DNA of 64,000 nt, from NCBI GenBank assembly GCA_038496675.1, contig CM076649.1:13733695-13797694 (forward strand). Direction: 5' to 3'. The translations under genes were made by a program, and so were the position numbers. The notes below the pieces were generated by a model. It saw only the letters and a list, made by a program, of their open reading frames with translations, was not told where the DNA came from and did no database searches. The stretch comes from Rachycentron canadum (taxonomy: Eukaryota; Chordata; Actinopteri; Carangiformes; Rachycentridae). Shown here one piece after another: positions 36,917 to 49,890 of the stretch. Every line of letters starts with the position of its first letter. Position 1 is the first letter of the stretch.

Positions 36917-36963
<47 letters not shown>
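36917..36963 (+). repeat. (CA)n microsatellite
   Basis: About 47 bases of uninterrupted CA just after a short C run. Confidence 0.95.
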
Positions 36964-36966
<3 letters not shown>

Positions 36967-38829
36967 CACTAACATTCACAGACAGAAGTAGTGAGACCTT
37001 CTCACACTCCTGCTCCGACTGTATCAGCACTTTTTTGTGTTCCCTCCATGACACAGTAGATATGGAATCGGCTGAAAAAGCAGATATGAAATCGCCCTGA
37101 TCGCACCATAAACAAAGAAATGTCCCAATCTGAAAGTTTTCTGCTTTTTCAGGAAAACATGAAGTTCTATTTTTTTGCAAAGACAAGTTACCATATGACC
37201 AAAAATGTAAAATCTCTTATTTTAGATGAAATTTGATAACTTTTGTACCTTTTTTTATTGTATGTATTAAGTCCTTGCACCAGTGTCAGATTTATGTGTG
37301 AATGTAGTAAAAAATAAATAAGCAAAAATAATGCTGATAATTTGAGGCAAGATTTTCCAGGCTCCTTTGACGCCAATGCCTGTTGTAAATATTTCTTTGC
37401 TTTCTTAGGCCCCCATGACATTTCATTTCATTTTTTAGATTTTGGGCTGTGGATGATCTTTCAGATGTCACCCTGTTCTCAGGGGAAAAAATGGTGAACA
37501 AGTCTCTGACGCTTCATAGAAAAAATTATTCATTGAGACAATAATCATCAATGTAAATTCATGCACTCTTGTTGCTTCTTCCCTCTGGTGTCCATCTTGT
37601 ACTCGTCCATTTTTAATATAGAATAGGCCTGATTTACATTAAGTCTTCTCCTGATTCTCCTGGTCAGTTTACCAGCAGCCTCAGTAGATCTCCAAGGAAC
37701 CAACAGTTAGTTCTCCGTTAATTAATGATGGGCTTATGTTATCACTCCTGTTGTTGGGGGAAATCTATACAAGGGGTGGTTTAACACAGAATTAGTCAAT
37801 TAGATTGCCAATTAATAGCAAGCATTTTTTATTAACGACCCCTCCTGCCAGGGCAGAACATGAGGGTCAGTTGCAGTTAGGACTAGTCAGCAAATGGGGA
37901 ATCTGTAGAAGACTGAACTCCCCTTAGTCTGCTGTGGATTTTAATTTAATCTATTCTGATTAACTTAAGCCAAGAAAACTAACATCAACCAGTTAATTGC
38001 CTCTAAGAATTTCCCCTGTATCTCTGATGGGAGACCCACATACAATAGAACTGGACATTTTCTGTTTTTGTTTCAAAATGTTTTTTTGCCTAGAAAGATC
38101 TAGATAAATCCCAGTTTTGGTTGGTCTGGCTTGATGGAACACAAAGTTTAGTATGCTTTCCTCTCCTCCCCGGCATTGGCAGAGCTTTAAGGCCAAAATC
38201 CCCCTTTCTGCTTCTCTACTTCCTTACATACAAATGAGTCTTCTTTCAGTTGAACTCATATGTTAGAATTACTGCTGGGGACATCCACTTTATCTTCTTA
38301 TGGGTAACTGGCAGTAGATTTGTTTTGTTAAATCCCAAACACATCTTTAAAGTTTACATCTTGACAGTGTAATACCTCTAAGTGCTGTGAAATCACTTGC
38401 TGTGCAGCAAAGCAGGGCATGTAAGACAATGCAAGAAATGTCATGGAGGCTTTGAACTGACTGGGAAACAAAATAGACTGAGAAACAGGTTGATGTTTTG
38501 AATGTGTGTGGTTGTTGGTGTTTTCCTGGATGTCTCCTATAGTTAAGGTAGTATATTCTTTATATTCGCAATTGGTAAACAATATGAGGTGAATGTACTG
38601 TACAGAGGCTACAACAGGAAGTCATTTTTATACTAATCATTTTATTTTGAACATATTTTCCAAATACTGCATGAAAACCTTGACACTGATTTTTTTTCTC
38701 TCTCTATGGACCCTCAGGAAAACAGACATAACGACGGGGCCAAAGTCTAGCAAAAGCGGTTCCCTGGAAAACATTTCCATGTACTATAGAAAGTTAACTC
38801 TCGGATTTGTCCACTGAACAACACAAACC

Positions 38830-40982
38830 ATGTACCAGGTGGTGCCAGGCGGAGCAGGGGGCACAATTACAGATGTTATCCCTAAGCAGAAACACAGCAA
38901 AGACACTCGACCCTTAGTTGGAGCCGGAGTGATCGGCCTGATGCTGGTGATTGCAGCAGTTACTGCATGGTGTTATTACATAGCGTCTCTACGCAAAGCT
39001 GAGCTGCTTAAGACTCAGCTGCTGGATCTGAATAAAGATGGCTACATCATCCGCAACCAGGGAGGGACTATTGTTTTCAGAATGGATTTCAGGTTGGTAT
39101 ATTTAAATGGTGTTTGAAATTTGATGTCTTCCTTTAAGAATGTCAAAAGACAGACTGCACGAGAAAGTAATTATTTTAAAATCTTGGCAGGTCTGGGACC
39201 CTGGATTTGGATTCCTGCTCGAAAGAAGGGGAGATTCTGAGCTGTGAACGCACCACTGATAGGAAACTAAACTTCTTCATTGAGACAGTTCGACCTAAGG
39301 ACACAGTGCAGTGCTATCGTGTGCGTTGGGAGGAACTGGTTCCTGACATTTCGGTTGAGCATGCTATGACATACAAGTTTGCACATTGGTATGGAGGTGC
39401 AGTGTCAGCAATTCAACACTGGCCTATTTCTCTTTCTGGACAACAGGTTCCCAAACCCTTTGTTACTAGTGACATCTACTCTAATCGCAATGAATTTGGT
39501 GGAATTTTGGAGAGTTATTGGCTTTCATCTAATGCTACAGCCATCAAGATCAATAATTCTGTGCCTTTCCACTTGGGCTGGAATGACACAGAGAAAACCA
39601 TGTACTTCCAGGCAAGATACAATGACAGTCCCTTTAAGCCAAACCCAGGGGAGGCTCCATGTGCTGAACTTAGTTACAGAGTTTGTGTGGGCTTGGATGT
39701 GACATCCATACACAAGTACATGGTCCGCAGATACTTCAACAAACCAAACAAAGTGCCGGCTAAAGTCATGTTTCGCCATCCTATTTGGTCAACTTGGGCA
39801 CTACATAAGACTGATATTGACCAAGAGAAAATCTTGGCGTATGCTGCCAACATTCGTAAGCATGACTTCAACTGTAGCCACATGGAAATAGATGACCGCT
39901 ATACGAGCCGCTACGGTGAATTTGAGTTTGACCCAACAAAGTTCCCCAATGCTTCAGCCATGTTCCAAAAGCTTAAATCAGATGGATTTCTGGTGTCACT
40001 CTGGATTCATCCTTTTGTTAACTATGACTCAGAAAACTTCCACACTTGTGTTGAGAGGGGCCTGTTTGTCAGGGAGCCTACAGGGCGGCTACCAGCATTG
40101 GTGCGCTGGTGGAATGGCATCGGTGGCATTTTGGATTTCACAAATCCAGAGGCCCGTGACTGGTTTTCGTCCCAGCTACGTTCGTTGCGCTCGAGGTATG
40201 GTGTGTCGTCTTTTAAATTTGATGCAGGCGAGACCAACTACTTACCATGGAAATTTAGCACCAGAACTCCCATTCGAGACCCAAGTTTTTTCACAAGACG
40301 TTACACGGAAATGGCTATTCCCTACAATGATAGAGCTGAGCTTCGAAGTGGCTACCAGTCCCAGAACATTTCCTGCTTTTTCAGACCAATTGACAGAGAC
40401 TCTGTGTGGGGCTATGAGTTGGGTCTCAAATCCCTTATCCCCACAGTGCTCACCATTAGCATTCTTGGCTATCAGTTCATTCTACCAGACATGATCGGAG
40501 GGAATGCCTATCTGAACCGCACAGATGGAAATCGTGCATTACCTGATCGAGAGCTCTATATTCGCTGGCTGGAGCTGTCAGCCTTCATGCCCTCCATGCA
40601 GTTTTCTATTCCCCCATGGGAATACGACAATGAGGTGGTTGAAATTGCTCGGAAATACACAGCTCTCCACGAGAGTATTGTTGCACCACGTGTGCTGGAG
40701 CTGGCTAGCGAGGTGCTGGACACTGGGGACCCAATCATACGGCCCCTGTGGTGGATTGCCACAGGTGATGAGACAGCCTATAAAATTGACTCCCAGTTCC
40801 TGATTGGGGATGACCTCATGGTAGCCCCAGTTTTAGAGCCTGGAAAGCAGGAGCGTGACATTTACCTCCCTGCTGGTCGTTGGAGAAGCTACAAGGGGGA
40901 GGGATTTGATATCAAGGAGCCACTGCACCTCACAGACTACCCTGTAGACCTGGATGAAATTGCTTACTTTGTATGGGTGTAG
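38830..40982 (+). CDS. myorg: Myogenesis-regulating glycosidase (GH31 family)
   Basis: Type II membrane glycosidase of the ER/secretory pathway, glycoside hydrolase family 31; human MYORG (KIAA1161) loss causes familial brain calcification. Two coding exons, 38830-39092 and 39191-40982, join in frame to 684 aa (human about 714). The start is supported by an in-frame TGA at 38812; the human N-terminal extension is absent. A membrane anchor lies at about residues 36-56 (VIGLMLVIAAVTAWCYY), followed by the luminal domain. Both catalytic residues are present: nucleophile D432 in FKFDAGE and acid/base D489 in PIDRDSVWGYE, with the family's 57-residue spacing. Other landmarks are HWYGGA, DVTSIHKYMVRRYFNKP, FRHPIWSTWAL, EIDDRYTSRYGEF and PLWWIATGDET. 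Several N-x-S/T sites suit a luminal glycoprotein. The single-intron structure is as in other vertebrates. Very secure. Confidence 0.97.
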
Positions 40983-43090
40983 CAAAAAGCAAATGTAAAG
41001 CTGAACATTTGATTAATCCATGTTCAAATTTGCTTGTGAGACAAGCTTCATGAATTGAATTTTTATGCTTAAGACATTGGATAAAAAGGTTGTTTTTCAT
41101 GGAAAAGCTTTCCTGGAACAAAATATGAAAACCTTTAAAAAAAAGATTAATTTTATCAACAAATTGAACGACAAATGTGAACATTCAAAAATTCAGAAAA
41201 CCTCATATTCATTTTTAATGCTAATGTAAACTGGTGGATTTGTTGTTGTAGATAGCAAAGTAGTGTCCTTTAATTTTAAGAATTAGCAAGTGACAATCAT
41301 TAATTAAATGTTAAATAAATTGTGATGTGTGGTCATTGAGCTGACCGTCAGTTGCACAGCCATATCCATCTATCTATAACATTAGCTAAAATAAGCTACT
41401 GGTCATACCAGACCAAGTAAGGTTGTGACAGCAAAACCTTACCTTGTATTAAAATGAGTAACAATGTGTTTAATGCTTGTGAACTTTACAAGGAAGAATG
41501 TGTAATTTAAAATGTTACATAGTCATGTTTAAAAAGCTGTACAAGTCATGTATATGAAACATTTGTCAAAAAGGGAATATGCAAACTGTGAATTACTTAA
41601 GGCATAATTACTATGGTAGAACATGAAGTAGTTGTAGAGTGTCACAGTACTTTGAGGTTAATGTAAGTCAAACAAAATGTGTGATTGGAGGGGTGTCATT
41701 ATTGTCATAAGACAGATACCAGGCTACATAAAACCTATAGCTATAAAAGGTCTCCGTGTGACCGAGATAGCCTACTTTTCCTTTGACACTAATGTCTCTT
41801 CTACTCTGAGAAACTTCTCAGGAAGTCAGCTTTTATGCTCCACTTAATGGGATGAATGCTTGAAGTTTTGCTTGAAGTTTAATCACTACAAATTGCATGT
41901 GCTCCCATTTGTGTAAGACAGTGTCACATAACTTCTCTTAGCCCAGAAGAAGATGCTTTTTATAGGCACTAAATATTTTATGCTCTTCTTCAGGTAACAG
42001 TTTGCTCAGGTTGTAGTTTGTTTGAAGTGTCTTCTAAATATCTTTCATGTGCTTTGTTTGCTCTGAATTCAACTAGTGATTCTATAATAATGTCTAATGC
42101 ATTGACTACCACATAATGAGAATGTCTTTTATAAATTTTTTTATTATTTTTTTAAATTCTAAAACACAATAACCTAAATAATAATGGTTTTGCTGCTTTA
42201 TATCTACTTGGTATGCAGTGTGTGAGTTCACAGATGTACTGAATTTAGAATTTAATTATCAAATGGTACAGTGTGTTTTGTCACCCTGTTTTGTTCATGT
42301 GAATATTTTGTAACTTATCTGATGTCTCTAGTGCAACATGTTAATAATTACTGCCACAAGATGTATGTGCTTTGGTTTTAGGCCATACCTTTAATATTGT
42401 TAAATTGTTACATATTGCACATTTATTTTGTAATATTATTGGTGTGTTAACCCTTTATGGGCAGTAGCATATTCAACAGTGTACCACAGAAGCGTGGTAA
42501 ATGTCTAAAAACATTTTTCCATTGTTCTGGAGCAAGTATGTCAGTAAAACCATGTAGGTATCTTGACAAAGCTGAATTAGTTCTGAGTCCCAGACCAAAA
42601 AGAAAACAGTTTCACTATGTAATGATAAAGAAATGTCCACATTCTAAAGGTGCAATTTTCCCATTTGCCAATGTTTGCTCGTTCTTGTGTTTTAATGCTG
42701 TCTGCCTTTCACCCATAATCTAGCCCCATGTTGATTTTATGTTCGTTGACACGTGGCTTACGTTGACCTTGCTGGACTTTGTTTGTGTCTTTTGCGTAGT
42801 TTCATCATAACAGCACTCCCTATTTATAGCAGTTCTCACTCAGCATCTGGGCTAGGCCAATCTCTAAGGCTATTTCTGTCTCAGACTGTCTTGCTTTATG
42901 ACAAGACTGAGAAGCTGTCTCCTGGACTGAATCTTTGGTTTCTTGTGGCTCTTGTGACCTGGTGTATCCAGTTTGCCTCAGGTTGTTGTAACTGAAGGTT
43001 GGCAACATTTGCATGGGATTAAAAGGCAGCGTTATTTTCAGCAGAAGTGCCTATTTGATGTCCTTTTGTATGAATGTATTAAAAGAAAGT
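40983..43090 (+). other. Probable myorg 3' UTR and flank
   Basis: AT-rich, with an AATAAA near 41313 and further weak signals to about 43080 (attaaaag). No coding exon was recognised. Which signal ends the transcript cannot be decided here. Confidence 0.45.
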
Positions 43091-44299
43091 TAAATTTGAG
43101 GTTTGCCTTTAATTTTGTTGTGCTTCACATTTTAAACATCACATGACCCATAAAGCACAGTTGCTACACTTTGCTACCATGACCATTACCAGATGATTTT
43201 AAATCCTCTAGGAACAGTGATCAATATGTGGCCAACTTTAACATTTTACACACAACAACAAATAAAATACAAGAAGAAAAATCAGGACATGAAATTCAGG
43301 TCAGTAAGCTGACTGTGCAATCAGTTAGCCAATAGCAACCTGTAACCTCTGATGAGTCTGCAATACATGAAAACTAATGTGGCCATCAATGTGATATTGA
43401 AAGAGGCACCCCTGAGGGACTTTTCTAACTTTTTGACGCCTGGCTCATCATGGGCAATAATGACAAGGTGATGAAACAATTGTGCAGGTTATTTGGAGGC
43501 TGTGTATAGATCAATAAATCATCTGGTGGTTCATGATGTGAGACAAGAGAACAACTGATATAAAAGTGGTATGACTAGACACCAAGAATAAGAGAGATAA
43601 ACTCACTGCAGTGGGTGATAATGGCAACAATATTTATTAGAATTACAGCATTAAACATGATTGTTCTTTCTGGGTTCAAATGGCCTGGCTGGACCATTTC
43701 TCACAGCTTTAGTCGATCTTTCATATGTTTGGGGAATTTATTCCATTTCACAGCAGCAGGATATGCTTCAGAACTACTTCACTTTATTTGCCAATGCCTC
43801 ATCTTTCTTCAAAATTGATCTCGACTTGCAGCCTGTGCGGGGAGGACATACATTCATTGATTAGCTGTCTCTGTGTTGCTAGGATCAATATTATTTGTTG
43901 GTTTGCTTTCTGCAATCATATTGTTTGGTTCTGCCCATCTTTTCATAGACTGGACAAATAATTTGTGTAGGAGCTTTGGGAGGAACTAGGAGATTTCTAG
44001 AAAGAGGGATGAAAAGAATGATAAAAAAAGACCATATCAAAACAATAAGGGCTTGATTAATTATGTGTGTGCATACTTCAGTGTGTGGAGGCTCATGCAT
44101 TACTGTTGTCATTATTGTTAACTCATGTTTATCTGTCAAATGCCTGAAAATTTTCACAGATATTGAAAACTAAATAATGAGATCTATGAAATCTGTAGCT
44201 GTCGTGGCTCATGTGGTGCTGCAGATGTCCAGAAGGGTGCAGTGTAGCTTCATTGATGAATTCCTTCTCTGACATGTCAGTGGACCACAGTCCAGATGT

Positions 44300-44312
44300 T
44301 ATGCGTGCGCGT

Positions 44313-44363
<51 letters not shown>
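44300..44363 (+). repeat. Alternating purine-pyrimidine tract, GC core then (CA)n
   Basis: Sixty-four bases of uninterrupted alternation: TATGCGTGCGCGTGCGC followed by about 47 bases of CA. The GC-rich core next to a CA tract is a classical Z-DNA-prone sequence. Confidence 0.9.
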
Positions 44364-44365
<2 letters not shown>

Positions 44366-44993
44366 GCAGGACAAAAAACTGGCAGAGCACCCCCCTCCTC
44401 CTTCTTCCCCACCTGTGAGCCCACCTGTGTGTCCATCTGCAGAGGAGAGACACCAGTTGTTCTGGTTAGGAGCCAGTGTGTCTCAAGTACCTTCCCATAT
44501 CCTCCTTCCATGGGTCTGCCTGCTGCAGTCTGTCTAGCCCTGTAAGGCATATATATTATACAGGGAGAGAAGTGGCATGGTGAAGAACAACCATAAAACC
44601 ACAGCTGAGTCATAAATAGCTAAAAATGAAAAATAGAGGCATCCCGCTCAATTTCCTACTTAATTTTCCAATCAGAGCAATGGCTTATGTCCCCTGTTTT
44701 TGATAATATCTGACAAGTTAGTGTGGTGAAGTATTGTAGCATATGTTCCTGCTACAAGTGACTTATTTGACTTAAAATTTAACAAATAGAAAATATGCAA
44801 GTTTTTTTTCTAACTCATACATACATACAGCTTTACAACTTTACATCTTAATAACTGCCACAAATAGACTAATTAATAGTTCAGATTTTTTTTACATGCA
44901 TTAGTACGATCACTTGTTCAATTAAATAATTGCAGATAAACTTTACACAAAGAACCCAAGCTGAACAACAAGAGACAAACAATGATGGATATG

Positions 44994-45029
44994 TTTTTTT
45001 TTGTTTTTTTTAAAAAAAACAAAAAAAAA
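44994..45029. repeat. Perfect 36-bp palindrome of T and A runs
   Basis: The sequence is T9-G-T8-A8-C-A9, its own exact reverse complement, with no spacer. Confidence 0.97.
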
Positions 45030-48000
45030 TGCTTTCCAGCCTTCTGAAGCTAAATGTGGACATTTATTGCGCAATGACCACAGGGGAAATAAAACCCCAT
45101 GGCCATATCATGTGTGAACTGAGAATCTTTGTTTAACCCAAGATTTTCACTCCGTAACTAGAATGACCTCGCATCTGGTACTGCCACGGCTTGTCTGACA
45201 GGAATATGTCTGTCCTCGCTAGGTAACAAATGAACCCAACACCCCTGAGACTGGTCTCGCATCTGTTTATCTTTTTCACCTGTCTGCTCACTGCGCTGCA
45301 TCAGGCTGACACTCCTCTGCAGCCTTTGTGGATTTCAGAGCATGCCTCTGGCATGACAGGGACAGAGATAGTCAGTGTTGGCTAGTAGCAACATTTGTTA
45401 ACTTTTTTTTAAAAACATCTTCTTTTGGGCTTTTTTAATATTTTTAGCTACAGTTAAAATGTCGATTTATTGACAAGTTGGTCAACAACAAAAAAGTACA
45501 TTTTGACAAAAATTTTTAATAATCAATTAATCGTATTTGTCACCCAAGCACTAAATGCAAGGATTGCTTGCTTCTCAATCTCATGTCATCACCTGGACCT
45601 TTAAGAAATAGCCATTTTTTCTGAAATTTTATAGACCAAATGTGGATGATTTAATCAAGGAGTTAGGATCATAGAATCTAGATGGATAGGCAACAGATAT
45701 GCAGAAAAATAGCAAAATTAAGGACTAGGGTGAGGACAACAGGCAGGGCACTCCCTCTGTGCTTTGGTGGGGGTACGAGGTTGAACGAAATGTCAGGCAC
45801 TGAGGAACAGATGCATAATTGAAACATTGCGTTGTTGCTGCAGCCATGCACAAGGTTGTTTGATTGATACCATTTTAGAGCACTCCTGTCCCCTCATACT
45901 CATGGGGTTTACCTGGGGAGAAACCAGGGGAGGAGGAAAGGTGCTTAGGTGGCTCATCTGGGTTTTGGAGGAAAATTGGTGCCATCCATCAAACACTGCA
46001 TTTAACAAACGCTAACGCAGGCCTGGCCAACAAAGGATTCGTATATAAGGCAGCGAACCGGGAAACATGTGAGGTGCAGGGACTGCTGAGGGTCTATCAA
46101 TCAGCCAGTCAGCTCCTTTATTTAACAAGCGAGGGCCACAGACCCCAAGGGCCACACTCCATATTCTGGCTGGTTGGGCTTGCAGTCTTATCCTGTAAAA
46201 AGAAGAAAAAAGGGGAAGACAGGGATGAAGGGAGGAAGGAAAGAGGGGCATGAAGAGATTGGGGCTGGGGGAGGGGGGTGATGGAGGTGCAGAAGGGTTT
46301 GGCCTGTGTCCCCTGGCGTGCCGGTGCGCTTCATCTTCTCAGTGCAAGGGCCTGGAACTACTGCTTGATGGGATTTTCAGCCCTGTGGCCTCCGCTGTCC
46401 CAGCATCCATCTGGAGGGCTGCCGTGTGCACAGCGGAGAGCCAGCCACTCAGCGACACAGCCATAAAGAGCAACCCGTAGGCCAGCCAATGCCACTGATC
46501 TGAGGCTTGCAGCTCTGTTCAGTGGACAGGCCAACACTCAGTGGCACACATTCCTGTCAGGGACACAGGCTGATCCCTAAGCTACTGTGTGCTCAGTGGA
46601 ACAGAAGACACGGTCTGTGAGGCAGCCCACATCCAACCACTGACTTCTTCAAAGCTTGGAAAATTGGCATGGAACAAGGACTTCACTATTCAGCATCCTT
46701 AATGGTGTGGAGAGGACTATCTCCCTGTCTCTCATTTTCCTGTCTCTGTCTGTGCCTCTGCAATAGAATATATGCGCTTATCCTTATTTTTGCATTGAGT
46801 GACTTTTGATTTTTTATTCAAGATTTTACTGCGTTTTCAGCATCCGACGAAGTGGAGCACCAGAATTTTTAAACAGTGCAAATGTGCTTGCATTGGTCAC
46901 ACAGATTCCTGATTTAAATAAGCCTGTTGAATTGCCTGGCCATAATAAAACCTTGCCTGAAAACAATGCTTCCCTTGCATGTTCAATTAGACACTGAGTC
47001 CATTTCTACAGAAAAGTTCAATTTAATACCACAACACACAGCGTCCAGAACAATAATATCATTATATTATATATAATTGAAAATCAAGACCAAATATGCA
47101 AAGACAGTCATTACTGCCTCTCATTATTGGATCCAATTTATGTATGCCCCAGGGGACGGAGAAGCAAATAATGGATTGTACTGTGGACAGCTGAGATACT
47201 GTACTCGCCATATTGGTGTTGAATGTGTACGAGATCCAGCCTGATATAACTGATTCGAATGTGGAAAGTTTGGATTGGAAATGTTTTTGTTTCTCCTCTG
47301 GGCTACGTGGCATCATTAGCATATTTTTTTCTCTCCTGACGACTGTAAATTCAGTGAATGTAGCCCTGTGGTGGGTAAGGTGGGCAGACGGCAGACTGTA
47401 TAAATAAACAGAATCTGTCTGAGGGCAGCACTGTGGCCCCCACCTGCCCACCATCAATCAATATTACAGCGGCCACTGGCAGCCCAATCGCCCTTTTATA
47501 GGCCTGTGAAATGATCAAACATCTGCTCATAACTATGCTTCATATATAGATGGATCATACATACAATATCAAATCCTGCATGATATTGTCCCGCACAACA
47601 GGATGTAACAATGACAATACAGCACATTCATGCAAAGGTGTGAACAGTGGCAGGTGGGGGTAGGGGTACCCTCGAGGCAGATCTCATCAATAACAGAATC
47701 AACAGTGAGCACTTTAACGCTCAACAAACAACTGGATCAATGAAGCCAAAATGGATGAGGCATTTCAGATTTTGTTTGTCATCTTACTGTTTCCCAAAAA
47801 ATCACATGCAGAGTCAAATTTATTTTTGTGTGCCTAAAAGACTTGACAAGAAAGTCGACATCAGCTATTTCCTTGTTTACTGTTTAAAAGTCGGCCATGT
47901 TGATGGAAGTCAGTGAACATGATAAAAGTTGAGCCCAGTAACTAGTTTGGCAGCTGTAGTAGACAAAGGTTGCGGGGGCCTAGTCCATGGAGAGGGGGAA

Positions 48001-48967
48001 TGAATCCAAGTGGTCCAAGGTTAATGGTGGCTTGGAACAAAATGGATTCAGTGCCAGGGGCGTGCTGACAGGTGATTTGACATGAATGAAGGTGGGCCAT
48101 CAATCTCATGTTGGCCCCTCTGACCCTCCTCCGCCCAGCCGTAGCAGCTAGGGGGCGTGAGGTGTCATGGTGCCCCGACCTGTACAGGTCTCCAGATAGC
48201 CCACCTGCTGTCTGCCTAAAGCTCCCCCTACGGCTAGAAGAGACTCCCATCACTTCACGCTTGGCTGGCATAATGAAACTGTGATTGGAAGATAGTGAAC
48301 TGTGACAGGCAGTAGTAGACTCAAAGTCTTCTAGCCAAATTCAAACCTCTCGCTCCAGGTTTCCTTTTACAGCCCGCTCTTCACTTGAAGCGGCCTGACA
48401 ATTTAATGGTGCAAAAATGATAATCTGCCACCCTATCTTTAATATGCTTTCATACGCTGCGTGGCTATTGTCTCCCTTACTACAGAATAAAGGGATTTTG
48501 TAACTCATTCAACCTGTGAAGAAATATCAGATATAGTATGCTGATATAAAAACTACTTTGTGTAGTATGAGTGTCATTATATGCATGTGGGTGCATGCCC
48601 CCCTCCCGCATTGTCCCCACCCCCCAGGGAGGCTTGGCTTCACATTTAAACCTGACATAAATTCCCTGTCACAAATCCCTGGGGCAGCCAGGCTTGTAGG
48701 CACAAAAGCAAATATTTCCGTTCCTGATCATGGCCAATCCCTTTTAACATCCCCACCCACTGACCACCCTCCTCCCCACCCTCCTCTGGACCTACCCTAG
48801 CACCGCAAGCCAGCCATTTGTCACAAAGTAATTATAGAATTATCGATTGGCAAGCAATTAACACCTTTCTTCTCTTTTTCCACCCACCTCTTTGCCCCAC
48901 CCAACCCACCTCCACCACCCTCCACCCCATCCTTTAATTTGAACTTGGAGAGAGAAAGAATAAGGAA

Positions 48968-48984
48968 GGGGGGGGGGGGGGGGG
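48968..48984 (+). repeat. Poly-G run of 17
   Basis: Seventeen consecutive G residues, continuing a purine-only tract (gagagagaaagaataaggaa) except for one T. Potential G-quadruplex or triplex former and a likely assembly weak point. Confidence 0.95.
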
Positions 48985-49689
48985 CTGTGGGAGTAACACA
49001 TTTAATCCTGCTGGCATTTCCTAGTTCTCCTCAAATTAATAGGGCGACAGGGACAAAATGGCTTTTCTCTTTCTCCTCCTGTTTCCTCTGTTATTTCTCT
49101 CCTTGTCTTGCCTGCTGATCTATCTTAAACAGACAGAGAGCTGCTTAGAGTACAGCCAAACACTCTATTCTAGCTGGGATGAATGAATGCAGCATTAAGC
49201 ATAATTTCAAAAACAACACCTTACATGCTTTATAACCACCATGTAGCATCTGATATGATAGCAATATCACTGCAGTCGAACCAATACGGACCATCATTTT
49301 CATGTTTGGCAACCTTTATTTTTTACCTCTTCTTCCAGTCCTGTTTTCCAGCTGCCACTGGTAGTAGGAGTCCAGATGGACTTGCAGGGGAACAGTGCTA
49401 GAACCTCCGGCTGGCAGGTGTCTGAGTCAGGATGGATGTCACGGAACATCACCTTAGTAACATATGGATGGGGACAGGGGAGTTGATTCCCCTTCTGGCA
49501 AGTTTGATAACACAGCTTCTCTTTCTGTTCATCAGTCTCTGCCCCTGTGGCTTTCGTATTTTGCTTGTTGTGTCCACTAAAAAGGGATTTAATGCCATCA
49601 TTGCCATAATTTTTTTTTTTTTACAGTTTATTTCTTTTATTTATTGCTGCTATAATTTGTCCTGTTCAAAAATGGAGCATAATATGTAT

Positions 49690-49770
49690 TCTCAAAGTAT
49701 GGATCAGACCCCAAGTGGGTCACGGCTCTACTTTTACTTTTACAAAGTAAAAGTACCAATAAATATTAAC
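49690..49770 (+). mobile_element. Repeat fragment (family C-like)
   Basis: Contains gaccccaagtgggtcacgg and acaaagtaaaagtaccaata, phrases of common teleost repeats also hinted at in intron 1 of the nicalin-like gene. Class and limits are not assigned. Confidence 0.35.
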
Positions 49771-49871
49771 GAGTCTGTATCCTAGGATGAGAGACCAAAC
49801 TTCTAATCTGGGTTCTGCACTGAAAAAGAAACAGAGTTACAAGATTTTATTTTCCTCTGCTTTTACAAGTT

Positions 49872-49890
49872 GGGGGTGGGGGTGGGGGGG
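49872..49890 (+). repeat. G-rich tract, G5-T-G5-T-G7
   Basis: Three long G runs with single-base loops, the last long enough to split; potential G-quadruplex. Confidence 0.8.

Larger units (their letters stand above)
36410..38829 (+). promoter_or_regulatory. Probable myorg promoter and 5' UTR region
   Basis: The 36.4-36.85 kb part is relatively CpG-containing and holds a GCT repeat and several donor-like GT sites, suiting a promoter and non-coding first exon. A strong acceptor (pyrimidine tract, then ccctcag|GAAAAC at 38718) opens the exon that carries the myorg start, so an upstream 5' UTR exon is expected. The TSS and first-exon donor cannot be fixed. The rest of the stretch is unremarkable intron-like sequence. 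Confidence 0.4.

Noticed and set aside
39892..40494. 200-codon open frame
   Set aside because: Shadow frame inside the myorg coding exon, whose own frame carries the GH31 motifs.
42447..42723. Possible piggyBac-like end (TTAA then ccctttatgggc) with an 88-codon frame
   Set aside because: No matching inverted end was found downstream (43145 has only a partial ccataaag) and the frame shows no transposase motif.
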